Notes: generated from the sequence alone by a model not told the origin. Numbered from the stretch's first letter, positions 27,218 to 36,612 are shown. The stretch is 64,000 nt of DNA from Mesotoga infera (GCF_900157305.1 NZ_LS974202.1:2170001-2234000); one strand, 5' to 3'. Numbers and translations: made by a program.

Positions 27218-27844
27218 TTGACATTGACAGAGAAGCAAAAGAAGATTCTTGAGTTTATCGAGAACTTTATCAAGCTTTACGGCTATCCGCCGAGCATAAG
27301 GGACATCTGTCGAGACTTCGATATTTCCTCTCCTAGAGGTGTGGCCAAACACCTTGAATCTCTGGAGAAGAAGGGTTACATCGAACGTACCGGTGTTTCG
27401 AGAGGAATAAGAGTCCTCAAAAGCCCTGACGGCACATCGATAGAACCGGGTAGCGATGTCGTAATGCTTCCCGTGATCGGTAATATAGCGGCGGGAGAAG
27501 CTGTTCAAGCCATTCAGGCAGAAGAGGAGAATATACCCGTTCCACTGTGGATGATAAGGCGCGGCTTCGAGTACTATATTCTGAAAGTTACCGGTAACAG
27601 CATGATCGATTCACATATTATCAGCGGTGATTTCGTGATAATCAGAAAACAGGAATGGGCTAACAACGGAGACATCGTAGTGGCTCTGATAGACGAAGAG
27701 TACGCCACTTTGAAGAAATATGAGAATGAAGGGCAGAAGATACGGCTGATACCATCAAATCCAGATATGCTGCCGATGGTTATCGAAACCAGCAGGGTGA
27801 AGATTCAGGGAAAACTATCCGGAATTCTCCGCTGGTACAAGTGA
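27218..27844 (+). CDS. lexA: LexA repressor (SOS response)
   Basis: Repressor that cleaves itself when RecA is activated by DNA damage. Seen: an N-terminal winged helix (LEFIENF to HLESLEKKGYIERT), the Ala92-Gly93 cleavage site in GNIAAGEAV, the catalytic Ser128 in TGNSMID and Lys166 in YATLKKY. 208 aa. I start it at TTG 27218 (MTLTEKQKKI, the family N-terminus), 7 nt after AGGGGGTG; an in-frame GTG at 27176 lies inside gyrA. No operator palindrome is obvious just upstream. Confidence 0.94.
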   Translation: MTLTEKQKKILEFIENFIKLYGYPPSIRDICRDFDISSPRGVAKHLESLEKKGYIERTGVSRGIRVLKSPDGTSIEPGSDVVMLPVIGNIAAGEAVQAIQAEEENIPVPLWMIRRGFEYYILKVTGNSMIDSHIISGDFVIIRKQEWANNGDIVVALIDEEYATLKKYENEGQKIRLIPSNPDMLPMVIETSRVKIQGKLSGILRWYK

Positions 27845-27890
27845 TCTCGTAATAAAAGCCAAATCTGTCCCAACATGCGCGGAGGATATA

Positions 27891-28349
27891 ATGAAATTAT
27901 CCATAGCATCTGATCACGCTGCTTTTGAGTTGAAATTCTTTATTGCTGAGTATCTAAAGAAAGGCCACGAAGTCATTGATTTTGGCCCCGAATCGCCAGA
28001 AAGGTCCGTCGATTATCCAGACTTCGCGCGTCGTGTCTGTAAGTCTGTGCTGAGCGGTGAAACCGAATTTGGGATTCTTCTTTGCGGAACGGGAATTGGA
28101 ATGTCGATGGCCGCGAACAAATACAGGGGAATCAGGGCGGCTCTCTGTCTCTTTCCGGAGATGGCCGCGCTGGCGAGAAAGCACAACCACGCCAATGTAC
28201 TGGTGCTTGGAGGCCGGCTTATGGGTTCTGAACTCGCAGCATGGACGGTTGACACGTTTCTCTCAACCGCCCAGGAGGGCGGCAGGCATACCAGAAGGGT
28301 CGAAAAGATCGAATCGCTCCCAGTCGAAGATCTGGAGCGATCTAAATGA
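27891..28349 (+). CDS. rpiB: Ribose-5-phosphate isomerase B
   Basis: Interconverts ribose 5-phosphate and ribulose 5-phosphate in the pentose phosphate pathway; some family members act on allose or galactose 6-phosphate. Seen: SIASDHAAFELK, the active-site Cys in LLCGTGIGMSMAANK, HNHANVLVLGGR, and a normal length of 152 aa. The start is ATG 27891 with GGAGG 5 nt upstream. It overlaps the next gene by ATGA. Confidence 0.93.
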   Translation: MKLSIASDHAAFELKFFIAEYLKKGHEVIDFGPESPERSVDYPDFARRVCKSVLSGETEFGILLCGTGIGMSMAANKYRGIRAALCLFPEMAALARKHNHANVLVLGGRLMGSELAAWTVDTFLSTAQEGGRHTRRVEKIESLPVEDLERSK

Positions 28350-29308
28350 AGATCTATTACGACAGACGCCACCTCTTTCATCTTCCCATGAAGGAACTGG
28401 ATAACGGTGAATGGATAGAAAATCCCGAAAAGCCCGAAAGGATAGAAACGATCCGAAGTGCCCTCGAGGGAAATGGCTTTGTGATAAATGAACCAAGAGA
28501 CTACCATGTCTCTCATATTTTCGCCGTTCATACCCCGGAATACGTTGAATGGCTAAAACAAAAGAGTATGACCGTTTCGCCCAAGAGGGAGTATTTTCCA
28601 GAAGTGTTCGGATACGATAAGCTATTCGATACAGGAACACCGGTCACGACGGGCTGTTATATCGCTTCGCTTGCCGGAGTTTCGACAGTTCTCAACTGTG
28701 TCGATTCACTGCTGGAGGACGAGGCGGTCGCCTACGCACTTTGCCGTCCGCCCGGTCATCACGCCGGAGTAGCCACTGGAGGCGGCTATTGTTACTTCAA
28801 CAACGCCGCGATAGCAACCAAGTATTACCAGAAACACACTAGAGGGTTCGTCGCCATACTTGATCTCGATTTCCACCATGGAAACGGGACTCAAGAGATC
28901 TTCTATTACGACGATACAGTGCTTTATGTCTCCATACATGGAGACCCTAGGTTTTTTTATCCCTGGATCAGCGGAAATTCCTGGGAGATAGGTGAAGATT
29001 CAGGTGAGGGATTCAACGTTAACTTCCCACTCGATGGTGGCATCGAAGGTCCGGAATACATAAGAACTCTGACCAAAGCTCTCCAGGAGATTAACGATTT
29101 TTCGCCGGATCTGCTTGTGGTGTCTCTTGGAACTGATACGCATGCAGCCGATGGAGTTGGTCATTTTGGGCTCATAGATTCGGATTTCTCCATGATTGGC
29201 AAATTGGTAGGAGAGATTGAAACACCCAAGCTGATCATCCAGGAGGGAGGCTACAATCCCCAGGCGAACGCTGTTTCTGTTTTGAATTTCATCAAAGCTT
29301 TGAAATAG
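28346..29308 (+). CDS. Histone deacetylase family amidohydrolase (acetylpolyamine/acetoin-utilisation type)
   Basis: Zinc hydrolase that removes acyl groups from amines, such as acetylpolyamines. Seen: RPPGHHAG with the two active-site histidines, DLDFHHGNGTQEIFY with zinc ligands, and IQEGGYNP near the C-terminus carrying the transition-state-tyrosine region. 320 aa. It overlaps rpiB by 4 nt. The true substrate is not evident. Confidence 0.88.
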   Translation: MKIYYDRRHLFHLPMKELDNGEWIENPEKPERIETIRSALEGNGFVINEPRDYHVSHIFAVHTPEYVEWLKQKSMTVSPKREYFPEVFGYDKLFDTGTPVTTGCYIASLAGVSTVLNCVDSLLEDEAVAYALCRPPGHHAGVATGGGYCYFNNAAIATKYYQKHTRGFVAILDLDFHHGNGTQEIFYYDDTVLYVSIHGDPRFFYPWISGNSWEIGEDSGEGFNVNFPLDGGIEGPEYIRTLTKALQEINDFSPDLLVVSLGTDTHAADGVGHFGLIDSDFSMIGKLVGEIETPKLIIQEGGYNPQANAVSVLNFIKALK

Positions 29309-29325
29309 ATTGTCCGTGAATACAA

Positions 29326-29358
29326 ACAGGTGCGACCAATGGTCGCACCTGTTCTTTT
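29326..29358. terminator. Bidirectional terminator
   Basis: A perfect 12-bp stem (ACAGGTGCGACC 29326-29337 with GGTCGCACCTGT 29341-29352) and a 3-nt loop. T-rich sequence follows on the + side (TTCTTTT), and AAA-rich sequence precedes it, giving U's on the - strand. It separates the deacetylase gene from the convergent bamA. Confidence 0.88.
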
Positions 29359-29362
29359 GGGT

Positions 29363-31834
29363 TCAGAAGGCCGGTCCAAAACCGAAGAAGGGTGTTCCGT
29401 AGTAAAGCTTTCCATCAGCGGCGCTTTTGCCGGCCAGATAGGAGTTGTATCCGTAACCGAGGCGTACCATTCCGATTATGGGAATGCTTATGTCCAGACA
29501 TACGCCAAAATCTGCCACGAAGTTACCACCAATCACATCTCCCGTACTGACCTGTCTGAAGAAGACGAGATCTCCGAATCCAACCAGATCAACCGGAACC
29601 GAAGCCGTTTCCGGCGTGAGCGGATATCTCAACTGCGCCGATCCCACAGTTACTCCGTAGGAGCTTTGGCCTATACTCTGAGAGCCCCTGACTCTTATGT
29701 ACATGTCCGGAGATAGGAGGTAACTTCTGTAAACTCCGTAGGGGGAAAGAGGAAAAAGCTGATCGGTCTTTATCCTAAAACCCAGAACGGGATCGCCGAT
29801 AGACATAAAGTGAGTGTATTCACCACTAAGTGATAGGAAAAGCTTATTATCCTTTCCGAACAGTCCTCTAAGGGTAAGACCTGCGCCGAAACCGGTCCCC
29901 ATTGTCGGGCGAAATATGTCGTCTCTGGTGGAAAATTTGTAACTCAGTCCTGTGAACATTCCGTCGAAACTCTGAAGAACATTTTCGGTATCTATGGTTC
30001 CATCGATCTTAGTCTTTGTGGCGACCTCACTCGTCGATCTTATGTACTCATAGCCAGCAGTTACGCCTACACTTTGATCGGGCGAGATGTTGTATATGGG
30101 CGTGAGGGAAAAGAGAAACTCCGTTTCTTGCGATTTCGAAGTCACTATCGTGTCTGTTGAATCGATGGTAGTAGTGAAGCCTGAAAACTTCAACTTGGCC
30201 GAAGTATCCAAGTTCAAGTTAGTTCCGCCGATTTTCGGAATCGAATAGCCAATCGTGGTATCCAGAGACGGACTTCTGGTGGTGGTTTCCGTTCCGTTCT
30301 TGGTAATAACCACCTCCTTATTGTTTGGAAGAGGGAGCGTGACGCTGAGGGTTGTCGATATCTTCTGACCGTATCCCCAGACGTTTAGGAGACCCAGGTC
30401 GAGATAAACGTTCAGACCGTTCTGCCACCCTCCTCCTCCGCCTATCCGGTTGTTCTTGTTACTGTCTTCGAGGGTGATCTCCACGTCTATGGCATCTTTC
30501 CCGACAGGTACCGGTACTATATCCACTTTTGCGAAGTAGCCAGTATTATTGAGGAAGGCATAGGTATTCCTCAGATCATTTAGCGAGAGAACTTCATTCT
30601 TCTTTATTACTATCTTGTCGTTTATCAGATAGTCTTTAGTTTTTTGGGGACCCACGAAGGAAACTTTCACATCCCTAACGGTAGGTTCTGTGATCTTGAA
30701 ACTGAAAAAGCCTATCTTGGGATCTATGACGGGTTCGAGCCTTATGAAGGGGTACTCCTTCTGAGTGTAGAGATCCTGTACCGCCTGCATAGCCTTTGCC
30801 GCGGTTTCGTTGTCCACTTCCTGACCCTCGATCAGTCCAGATGCCATGAAGATCTCGCCCTTGGTTATCTTGACGTTTCCCTCGACGAAAACACTCTTCA
30901 GCGTGAAAGGGGAACTGACATATTCAATGGGAACAAAAGAGATTCTCATAGACAGGGCACTGCTTTCTTTTACATTTTCCGGAAGGGTGACCTGTCTCAC
31001 ATTCTTCAGTGTACTGTTGAAAGAGAGGATCATGGCTTGATAAGTCCGCTCGTCGATACCCCACTGGCCATTGGGATTAGCGTAGTATGTTGAATAGATG
31101 GCCTTTATGGCTCTGTTTATATCCTCAACTTTGGGTATATACTTTTTCTTGGAGTTGATCCACCTGATGAGCGGGGATGTATCATAGTATTGCTTCAAAT
31201 AGCTGAGTTGGGTCTTATCGAGTAGATATTTCACCGTTTCTGACGAGAAAGGCGCATCAATCGTAACTTCCCAAAGATACGCCACTTTTACAGTGAAAGT
31301 GACCTTAATCTTGTCGGTTATCTTTCCCGAGACTATATCGGCCTTGTCTTTGTCCGTTGTCCATTCGATTGTGGCGAAGGGCGGTATGTAACCTTTGCTG
31401 AGAAGCACCCCTTCCATTGCTTCGAGCGTCAGGGGGATTTCAAACATTAGTCTCGAAGGGTTAAGCGGTTTTCCGTTTTTTATGGTAGAGGTAGCTTCCA
31501 GCGTCTCCTTTTCCACTATCTTGGGGCCATCGAAAACCACCGAAACCTCCACGATCGGATACTCTTTCACCTGTATAGTCAAGAGCCTTGTGCTTTTGTC
31601 GTACTCATAAGTGATCGAAGAAAAGTAACTACTAGCCTCAAGTCTTGCAATAGCCTCTTTCAGATCTGATTCCGAAATCTCTATGTTTCTCTCGACCTTC
31701 AAAATCTCCAGGATCTCACTATCGGAAACGACCCTGTTGTCGAGGACCGCTATTCTTGAAGGAACTATGTTCCCAAAAGCAAGACAGAACAGTGAAACAA
31801 ACAAAAAAATAAGGACTCGCTTTTTAACGGACAT
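29363..31834 (-). CDS. bamA: Outer-membrane assembly protein BamA/Omp85
   Basis: Inserts beta-barrel proteins in the outer membrane, the toga in Thermotogota. Seen: a signal peptide (~1-21), several POTRA-like domains over roughly residues 25-470 (the clearest are LKSVFVEGNVKITKGE and VRDVKVSFVG), then a C-terminal barrel of alternating beta strands ending in Phe (FGFGPAF). 823 aa. ATG 31834 has GGGAGG 8 nt upstream. It overlaps the HATPase gene by 11 nt and is the last gene of the long - strand run. Confidence 0.9.
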   Translation of the reverse strand: MSVKKRVLIFLFVSLFCLAFGNIVPSRIAVLDNRVVSDSEILEILKVERNIEISESDLKEAIARLEASSYFSSITYEYDKSTRLLTIQVKEYPIVEVSVVFDGPKIVEKETLEATSTIKNGKPLNPSRLMFEIPLTLEAMEGVLLSKGYIPPFATIEWTTDKDKADIVSGKITDKIKVTFTVKVAYLWEVTIDAPFSSETVKYLLDKTQLSYLKQYYDTSPLIRWINSKKKYIPKVEDINRAIKAIYSTYYANPNGQWGIDERTYQAMILSFNSTLKNVRQVTLPENVKESSALSMRISFVPIEYVSSPFTLKSVFVEGNVKITKGEIFMASGLIEGQEVDNETAAKAMQAVQDLYTQKEYPFIRLEPVIDPKIGFFSFKITEPTVRDVKVSFVGPQKTKDYLINDKIVIKKNEVLSLNDLRNTYAFLNNTGYFAKVDIVPVPVGKDAIDVEITLEDSNKNNRIGGGGGWQNGLNVYLDLGLLNVWGYGQKISTTLSVTLPLPNNKEVVITKNGTETTTRSPSLDTTIGYSIPKIGGTNLNLDTSAKLKFSGFTTTIDSTDTIVTSKSQETEFLFSLTPIYNISPDQSVGVTAGYEYIRSTSEVATKTKIDGTIDTENVLQSFDGMFTGLSYKFSTRDDIFRPTMGTGFGAGLTLRGLFGKDNKLFLSLSGEYTHFMSIGDPVLGFRIKTDQLFPLSPYGVYRSYLLSPDMYIRVRGSQSIGQSSYGVTVGSAQLRYPLTPETASVPVDLVGFGDLVFFRQVSTGDVIGGNFVADFGVCLDISIPIIGMVRLGYGYNSYLAGKSAADGKLYYGTPFFGFGPAF

Positions 31835-32387
31835 CTGAATAACCTCCCAGCGAATTTTCAGCTTCTTGAAGAAGATCTAGGATCATTTTCATTTTGACTG
31901 GAGTCGTGAAACAGTTGTTCCCGAGGGCTTCTCTAAACTGCGACGATTCAACCGCGTATCCATCGTCATCGAGACTCCTCTGTATGTACCAGTCTATCTC
32001 TCCTTTCATGGTTATTATCGAAAAGAGCGCCATCGCTACATCTCCGATAGGCTGACAATCGACATGCGATAATACGAAGAGGGCACTTACGGTTGTACCT
32101 TTTTCGGCACTGGATTTCAATTCGAATTCTCCGCCCGTCGAGAGCGCGGCGAATTTCAGCATGGGTAAGCCCAGTCCAAATTTTACTTTCTTATTTTTTT
32201 GAGTATAAAAGGGATCGAGAACCGATTCTTGAAGCTCCTCGGGTATTCCCCTTCCGACATCGCGTACCGTGAAGCGGAAGAACCTATCTGTATGTTCTTC
32301 GATATCCAGCCATGCCTTTCCAGTACCAGATTCCACGGCATTCTGAGCGATATCTACAATATGATCACATAAAGTTCTCAGTCCCAT
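31824..32387 (-). CDS. HATPase_c (GHKL) domain protein
   Basis: A GHKL ATPase with no dimerisation/phospho-His domain, like an anti-sigma kinase. Seen: the N-box in HIVDIAQNAVES, the G1 box RDVGRGIPEE, and KFGLGLPMLK as the G2 region, then a ~70-residue C-terminal part of unknown role. 187 aa. It overlaps the PHP gene by 10 nt and bamA by 11 nt. Proteins of this type occur with DRTGG and PHP proteins near [FeFe]-hydrogenase genes in other anaerobes (family knowledge); no hydrogenase is seen here. Confidence 0.8.
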   Translation of the reverse strand: MGLRTLCDHIVDIAQNAVESGTGKAWLDIEEHTDRFFRFTVRDVGRGIPEELQESVLDPFYTQKNKKVKFGLGLPMLKFAALSTGGEFELKSSAEKGTTVSALFVLSHVDCQPIGDVAMALFSIITMKGEIDWYIQRSLDDDGYAVESSQFREALGNNCFTTPVKMKMILDLLQEAENSLGGYSDVR

Positions 32388-33103
32388 ATTATCTTCACGC
32401 GCTTTCCTCCTGAGATCAGTCCCAATCTAAACTCGTCGAAGGTTCTTTTCTCGGCCATCATAGAAATAGTAGGCCGCACGAGATTCAAACTATGGGCGTC
32501 GCTCGAGTGGATTATATTATCGGTCTTGAGATCGATCTTTTTCAAACTTTCTTTGAATGAAACTTCCACTGGAAAATCCCTGTAATTCTCCGGTATGAAG
32601 CCCAGTTGAATTACCAAACCCATCTTTCTATCGATATGGGCCATAACACAGATGCCTCCGCGCTCCTTCACCGTGGAGATCGCCTCATCGATTCCCAGAA
32701 GCGTCGGCTGCCCCAGCCAGATATTTTCCATAGAAGTGAAAGAGTCGTCTTCGCCGACATAAAGCTGATAACCGGAGATCTCAGGGTCGATCTCGATTTT
32801 TGCCAGCTTCTCGTCAAGCAACCATCGGGAGTATTCTTCTGCAACCGAAACATCGGGAAAGTAAGCGAGAACATGCACGTCATCTAGAGTGTGGATTTCC
32901 ATACCTGGGATCACATTTATGCCCGATCTCTTAAGTACCTCCGTGAAAACCCTGACATTGCCTGCGCTATTGTGGTCCGTGATTGCTATCCAGTCGACAC
33001 CTCTCTCGCAACAGACGCGCGCGATTTCATTAGGAGTCATTGTGATATCGGCGCACGGTGAAAGACAACTGTGAATATGAAAATCACAGAAAAAAGATTC
33101 CAA
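32378..33103 (-). CDS. PHP domain metallohydrolase
   Basis: PHP-fold protein, a probable phosphoesterase. Seen: DFHIHSCLSPCAD, ITDHNSAGN, GMEIHTLDD, MAHIDRKMG and SSDAHSL, the expected metal-binding set. 241 aa. It lies between the HATPase and DRTGG genes in an operon-like run, suggesting it acts in the same signalling module. The substrate is unknown. Confidence 0.85.
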   Translation of the reverse strand: MESFFCDFHIHSCLSPCADITMTPNEIARVCCERGVDWIAITDHNSAGNVRVFTEVLKRSGINVIPGMEIHTLDDVHVLAYFPDVSVAEEYSRWLLDEKLAKIEIDPEISGYQLYVGEDDSFTSMENIWLGQPTLLGIDEAISTVKERGGICVMAHIDRKMGLVIQLGFIPENYRDFPVEVSFKESLKKIDLKTDNIIHSSDAHSLNLVRPTISMMAEKRTFDEFRLGLISGGKRVKIIWD

Positions 33104-33109
33104 AGAGAG

Positions 33110-33445
33110 TCAGCCTTTCAATCCGCTTTTTATAAGCCTGGTCGCCACGTCAAACGATGTCTCCTTGCTTTCCATAAGCACGATGTTGTTCTCTTCAGCC
33201 TTCTTCTTTGTAACCTCCTCGAAATGAAGATCGTTGCAGAGAACTATTGCTTTGACTCCAACTATCGAGGCCACTGCCAGTATGTTGGTGTGAGATTGTA
33301 CTGTGAGCCATATCGAATTAGCGGGGGCGTTCCCCATAACATCGCTCAGGAGATCACCTATATAACCATCGGTTACTTCCGCATCAAGAGAAAGAGTCGT
33401 GATTACTTTAAGCTCACATTTTTCAATCAGTTCTTTCAGCCTCAT
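33110..33445 (-). CDS. DRTGG domain protein (first copy)
   Basis: A small (111 aa) protein of the DRTGG type, a domain of unknown biochemical role found in regulatory proteins. Seen: the DAEVTDGYIGDLLSDVMGN segment and AVASIVGVKAIVLCND, matching the family layout. ATG 33445 has GGGAGG 8 nt upstream; an ATG at 33451 would leave only 2 nt. It is paralogous in layout to the DRTGG protein at 34400-34765. Confidence 0.78.
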   Translation of the reverse strand: MRLKELIEKCELKVITTLSLDAEVTDGYIGDLLSDVMGNAPANSIWLTVQSHTNILAVASIVGVKAIVLCNDLHFEEVTKKKAEENNIVLMESKETSFDVATRLIKSGLKG

Positions 33446-33447
33446 GA

Positions 33448-34407
33448 TCATTTCCTCCCGTTTCGGTAGAAGTTCATCTCAACGACCACACCCTTTCCGG
33501 CTTCCGAAACCACTACCATTTTGTCGGAATACCTGCGCATGTTCGGCAGCCCCATTCCCGCACCGAATCCAAGCTCTCTAACATGGTCGGAAGCCGTCGA
33601 GAAGCCTTCCTTCATAGCTTGTTCAACGTTTTCTATTCCCTTTCCGTAATCTTCGACTCTCACCCTGATGACTGACTCATCGTACCAGGCGTATATGTAT
33701 CCTTCACTTCCACTGTGGATCACAACGTTAACTTCGGCCTCATAACAGGCGATCGATACCCTTCTGACCAGACTATCGTCGTCGGTTCTGGTTTTCAGAT
33801 AACTCTTCAACTTCGCCGAACCGACGCCGGCCATATCCACCTCTGTATAATCGATGTGGAATAAAAAATCGGCCGTTTTCTTCTCAACATAGTCTCCGGA
33901 GATCAACGATCTATCGAACCAGTCCACATTTCTTTCCAGGACCTCTTTTCGGCGGGCATCGTGGACATATATGATTCTGAACTTGTCTAGAATCGCGCCT
34001 ATTATGTCTTTCTTCGAAATAATCCCTAATAACCTTCCTTCTGAGTCTACCACCGGGAACCGTCCGTACCTGTAACGGTTGAACCTCTCTATGAGTCCTT
34101 CAAGATCAACATCGGGAGAAAAAGTTATCAAATCTTTGGTCATGTGTTTCTCTATAGGATCGGTTATATGGTTTCCTTCCAGGGCAAGAATTATATCCTC
34201 TATACTGACCAGACCGAGCAAATGATTGTCATTATCGACTATAGGAACTCCAGATATCTTGCATATTCTCATCAATTCTTTGGCCTGCCACATAGTTCTA
34301 TCTTTGGTAAGCGAAATTATATTGGTTACCATTATGTCTTTTGCCGTTATATCGCTGAACAATCCCCTCAATTTCTCGAGAAGATCATCGACGTTTCTCT
34401 CAGTCAA
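33448..34407 (-). CDS. CBS-domain pair fused to HATPase domain
   Basis: A regulatory ATPase. Seen: CBS1 (from DIMVTNIISL, with SGVPIVDNDNHLLGLVS) and CBS2 (MTKDLITFSP to GRFPVVDSEGRLLGIIS), which usually bind adenine nucleotides. A C-terminal RsbW-like ATPase follows, with ACYEAEVNVVIHS, VEDYGKGIEN and FGAGMGLPNMRR. I place the start at TTG 34407 (319 aa) since AGGAAGGGA lies 6 nt upstream; ATG 34431 is in frame but lacks such a site. An energy-sensing role (AMP/ATP) is plausible from the CBS pair, but inferred. Confidence 0.82.
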   Translation of the reverse strand: MTERNVDDLLEKLRGLFSDITAKDIMVTNIISLTKDRTMWQAKELMRICKISGVPIVDNDNHLLGLVSIEDIILALEGNHITDPIEKHMTKDLITFSPDVDLEGLIERFNRYRYGRFPVVDSEGRLLGIISKKDIIGAILDKFRIIYVHDARRKEVLERNVDWFDRSLISGDYVEKKTADFLFHIDYTEVDMAGVGSAKLKSYLKTRTDDDSLVRRVSIACYEAEVNVVIHSGSEGYIYAWYDESVIRVRVEDYGKGIENVEQAMKEGFSTASDHVRELGFGAGMGLPNMRRYSDKMVVVSEAGKGVVVEMNFYRNGRK

Positions 34408-34765
34408 TCTGCTTCCCTTCCTCGAGGGCATCGCTTATCTGTTTTTCGAAAAGGATACCGCAGGCTTTGTACATGGACATCCGGGCGTGGAGCAACGGCA
34501 TCTGGAGTTCATTAGCCAGTTCTATAGTCGTCTCGGGAACGTTTCGCTTCCTGATGATCAAAACGGCCGATGCGCCAACTACCGAAGCAGTTCTTACACA
34601 CTGGGGGGAGTTGAGTCCGGTTATAAGAATCATTCCGGGACCACCGAAAGCGAGGACATCGCTCATAAGATCTGCGGCGCCTACAGAGGCTATTTCAGGA
34701 TTAGAGTCATCAACCCTGTTCAAAGTCTCACAATTAAGCAGTTGAATTATTTCAGACAGTTTCAT
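34400..34765 (-). CDS. DRTGG domain protein (second copy)
   Basis: 121 aa. Seen: NPEIASVGAADLMSDVLAF, then CVRTASVVGASAVLIIRKR, the same order as in the first DRTGG protein. ATG has GGAGGGG 6 nt upstream. It overlaps thyX by 14 nt and the CBS-HATPase gene by 8 nt. It belongs to the same signalling module. Confidence 0.78.
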   Translation of the reverse strand: MKLSEIIQLLNCETLNRVDDSNPEIASVGAADLMSDVLAFGGPGMILITGLNSPQCVRTASVVGASAVLIIRKRNVPETTIELANELQMPLLHARMSMYKACGILFEKQISDALEEGKQID

Positions 34766-35453
34766 TTTCTACCCCTCCAACCAACAGATCTCCTTCATAG
34801 CGGTACTTCAGGAAGGCCTCGTATGAAATTGGACACTTCTCTTTGAGTATACCTGCAATCGCTAGCGCGTATTTCTGGATTTCGTACTGCGCGTGTGAAT
34901 CGGCCCTCTGGTTCAGGAAATTCATCATAGACCTCAGGTTTATCGTCCAGTAAGCCTCCGTGTACATTGATATCGGGAGTATAATACGAGCCATCTCTCT
35001 GGCCACCCCCATCGAGATCAGTTCTTCGTAAGCCTTGAAAGAATTCTCCATCGATTCTCTCATTATCTCAAGGGCCTTACGGTTGAGTTCTTTATCGTCG
35101 AAAGGGATTGATTTCTGCCTGTCCTCCGGGTCGGGGACCCTTATCTCATCGGGAAGGAACCATTCCTCTTCGAACTGTGTGTATCTCCCGCTCCTTTCGT
35201 TGATTGAGGCTATCCGGTGCCTCACCAGTTGCCTCATGACAAATATCGGTAACTTTATATGAAACTTGAAAATCACATGCTCGAAAGGCGAGTGGTGGCC
35301 GTGTTCCATAAGATAATTGATTAACTTTCTGTCCCTCTCGGGGTTTGTCAATCCCCTTCCATAGCTAGTTCTTGCCGCCTGAACGACACTGTTATCGTCA
35401 CCTAGAATCTCTACTAGTTCTACAAAGCCTTTATCTAGAACTTTTATCACCAT
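34752..35453 (-). CDS. thyX: Flavin-dependent thymidylate synthase
   Basis: Makes dTMP from dUMP using FAD, NADPH and methylene-tetrahydrofolate. Seen: the ThyX motif RHRIASINERSGRY (RHRxxSxNxxSxR), the EHGHHSPFEHV stretch and NFLNQRADSHAQYEI. 233 aa. I start at ATG 35453, 5 nt after GGAGG; the ATG at 35465 immediately precedes that ribosome site. It overlaps the end of the TPR gene by 23 nt. Confidence 0.96.
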   Translation of the reverse strand: MVIKVLDKGFVELVEILGDDNSVVQAARTSYGRGLTNPERDRKLINYLMEHGHHSPFEHVIFKFHIKLPIFVMRQLVRHRIASINERSGRYTQFEEEWFLPDEIRVPDPEDRQKSIPFDDKELNRKALEIMRESMENSFKAYEELISMGVAREMARIILPISMYTEAYWTINLRSMMNFLNQRADSHAQYEIQKYALAIAGILKEKCPISYEAFLKYRYEGDLLVGGVENETV

Positions 35454-36612
35454 CAGAACCTCCATCGTTTCTCAAAGCCTTTTCCATCTGTGAAGCCCTT
35501 CTTCTCTTACTAATGTATTCTAGCAGAAATAAGGCGAGGACGACTATTACACCGATCGGAACTACTGTAACGAGAACCATTTCTAAGATGACACGGCGCC
35601 TCAACTCTTTGAGAGCGGCAGAAACAGATTCGTCGAAAGCCTCGTAGCCACTCAGTTGGAGGTAAAACCTCGCGAGATCGTAATACTCCCTGTCACGCAT
35701 CTCGTAGTAGGCCATTCCGAGGTTTCTCACCGCCCTGGAATTCTCGGGCCAGAAGCGAATAGATTGCTGAAGCAGTTCGATCGATTCCAACATCCTTCCC
35801 TCCCGAAAGAGCCCGTCCCCCAGTGCAAGTGCTGCGCTGGATGCCAACTTGGGTGGAAGCTTACCCAGATCTAAGCTTTCCAGCATCTTTATCCCTTCAC
35901 CATCTTTTCCCGTTCTCAGGTAAGCGTTTGCCGCATAATAGATAGAAATGGGATCATTGAGTGCCAGAGAGTGAAAGTCCTCTATGACTGTTTCGAACAT
36001 TCCGGCCGAAAACTCGCTCTCAATCAAGTCCGATCCCAAAAGAGGCCCGAGACCGTTTTCAAATATTCCTTTCCTGACTTCTTTCAAGGTTTCAAGATTC
36101 ATGTAACTCGAGCTGGAATAAAGCTCTAGCATCACTTTGTGGGGAAGGTATTGACCGGAATCTCTTCCGAGTATCTCAACGGCCAGCGAGTTGATTATTT
36201 TTGATGAACGTGGATCGGAAGTTTCAAGCCAGTCGTAATAATGGAGCCTCAACGAGACCGCTTCCAGCAAAGGTCCCTGATTGGTAAGTGTTCCGAGCAT
36301 ATTCAAAGCCGAAACCGTTGACGTGGAGACCATAGAGTCGACCACGGCCAGGGAAAGAGCGATATCGTCCGGAAGGTTGGCGCCCGCGAGCGAAGATTTC
36401 AAATTAGTGAACCATGTCTTGTAATTGGGTTGTATAGTTTCCTTGAATTTCAGACCGACAGCTATCGTCAAAATGGCTCTGCAATCGATTTCTTTAATGT
36501 CTAAATACTGCGCCCGTTCAAGATAGTCCTTCGAAAGGATAATCCCGGCATTTTCAAAGGCGAAAACGGCCGTGCAAATAAGAATTGTCGCAAAGATCGT
36601 ATAGAGTTTCAA
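35431..36612 (-). CDS. Exported TPR-like protein with C-terminal membrane anchor
   Basis: 393 aa. Seen: a signal peptide (~1-19), helical repeats over ~60-330 with TPR-like spacing (for example LGDGLFREGRMLESIELLQQ and AVRNLGMAYYEMRDREYYD), and one transmembrane helix at ~345-370 followed by a basic cytoplasmic tail. The start is TTG 36612 behind GGGGTGA. It is probably a periplasmic scaffold; the partner is unknown. Confidence 0.75.
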   Translation of the reverse strand: MKLYTIFATILICTAVFAFENAGIILSKDYLERAQYLDIKEIDCRAILTIAVGLKFKETIQPNYKTWFTNLKSSLAGANLPDDIALSLAVVDSMVSTSTVSALNMLGTLTNQGPLLEAVSLRLHYYDWLETSDPRSSKIINSLAVEILGRDSGQYLPHKVMLELYSSSSYMNLETLKEVRKGIFENGLGPLLGSDLIESEFSAGMFETVIEDFHSLALNDPISIYYAANAYLRTGKDGEGIKMLESLDLGKLPPKLASSAALALGDGLFREGRMLESIELLQQSIRFWPENSRAVRNLGMAYYEMRDREYYDLARFYLQLSGYEAFDESVSAALKELRRRVILEMVLVTVVPIGVIVVLALFLLEYISKRRRASQMEKALRNDGGSDGDKSSR

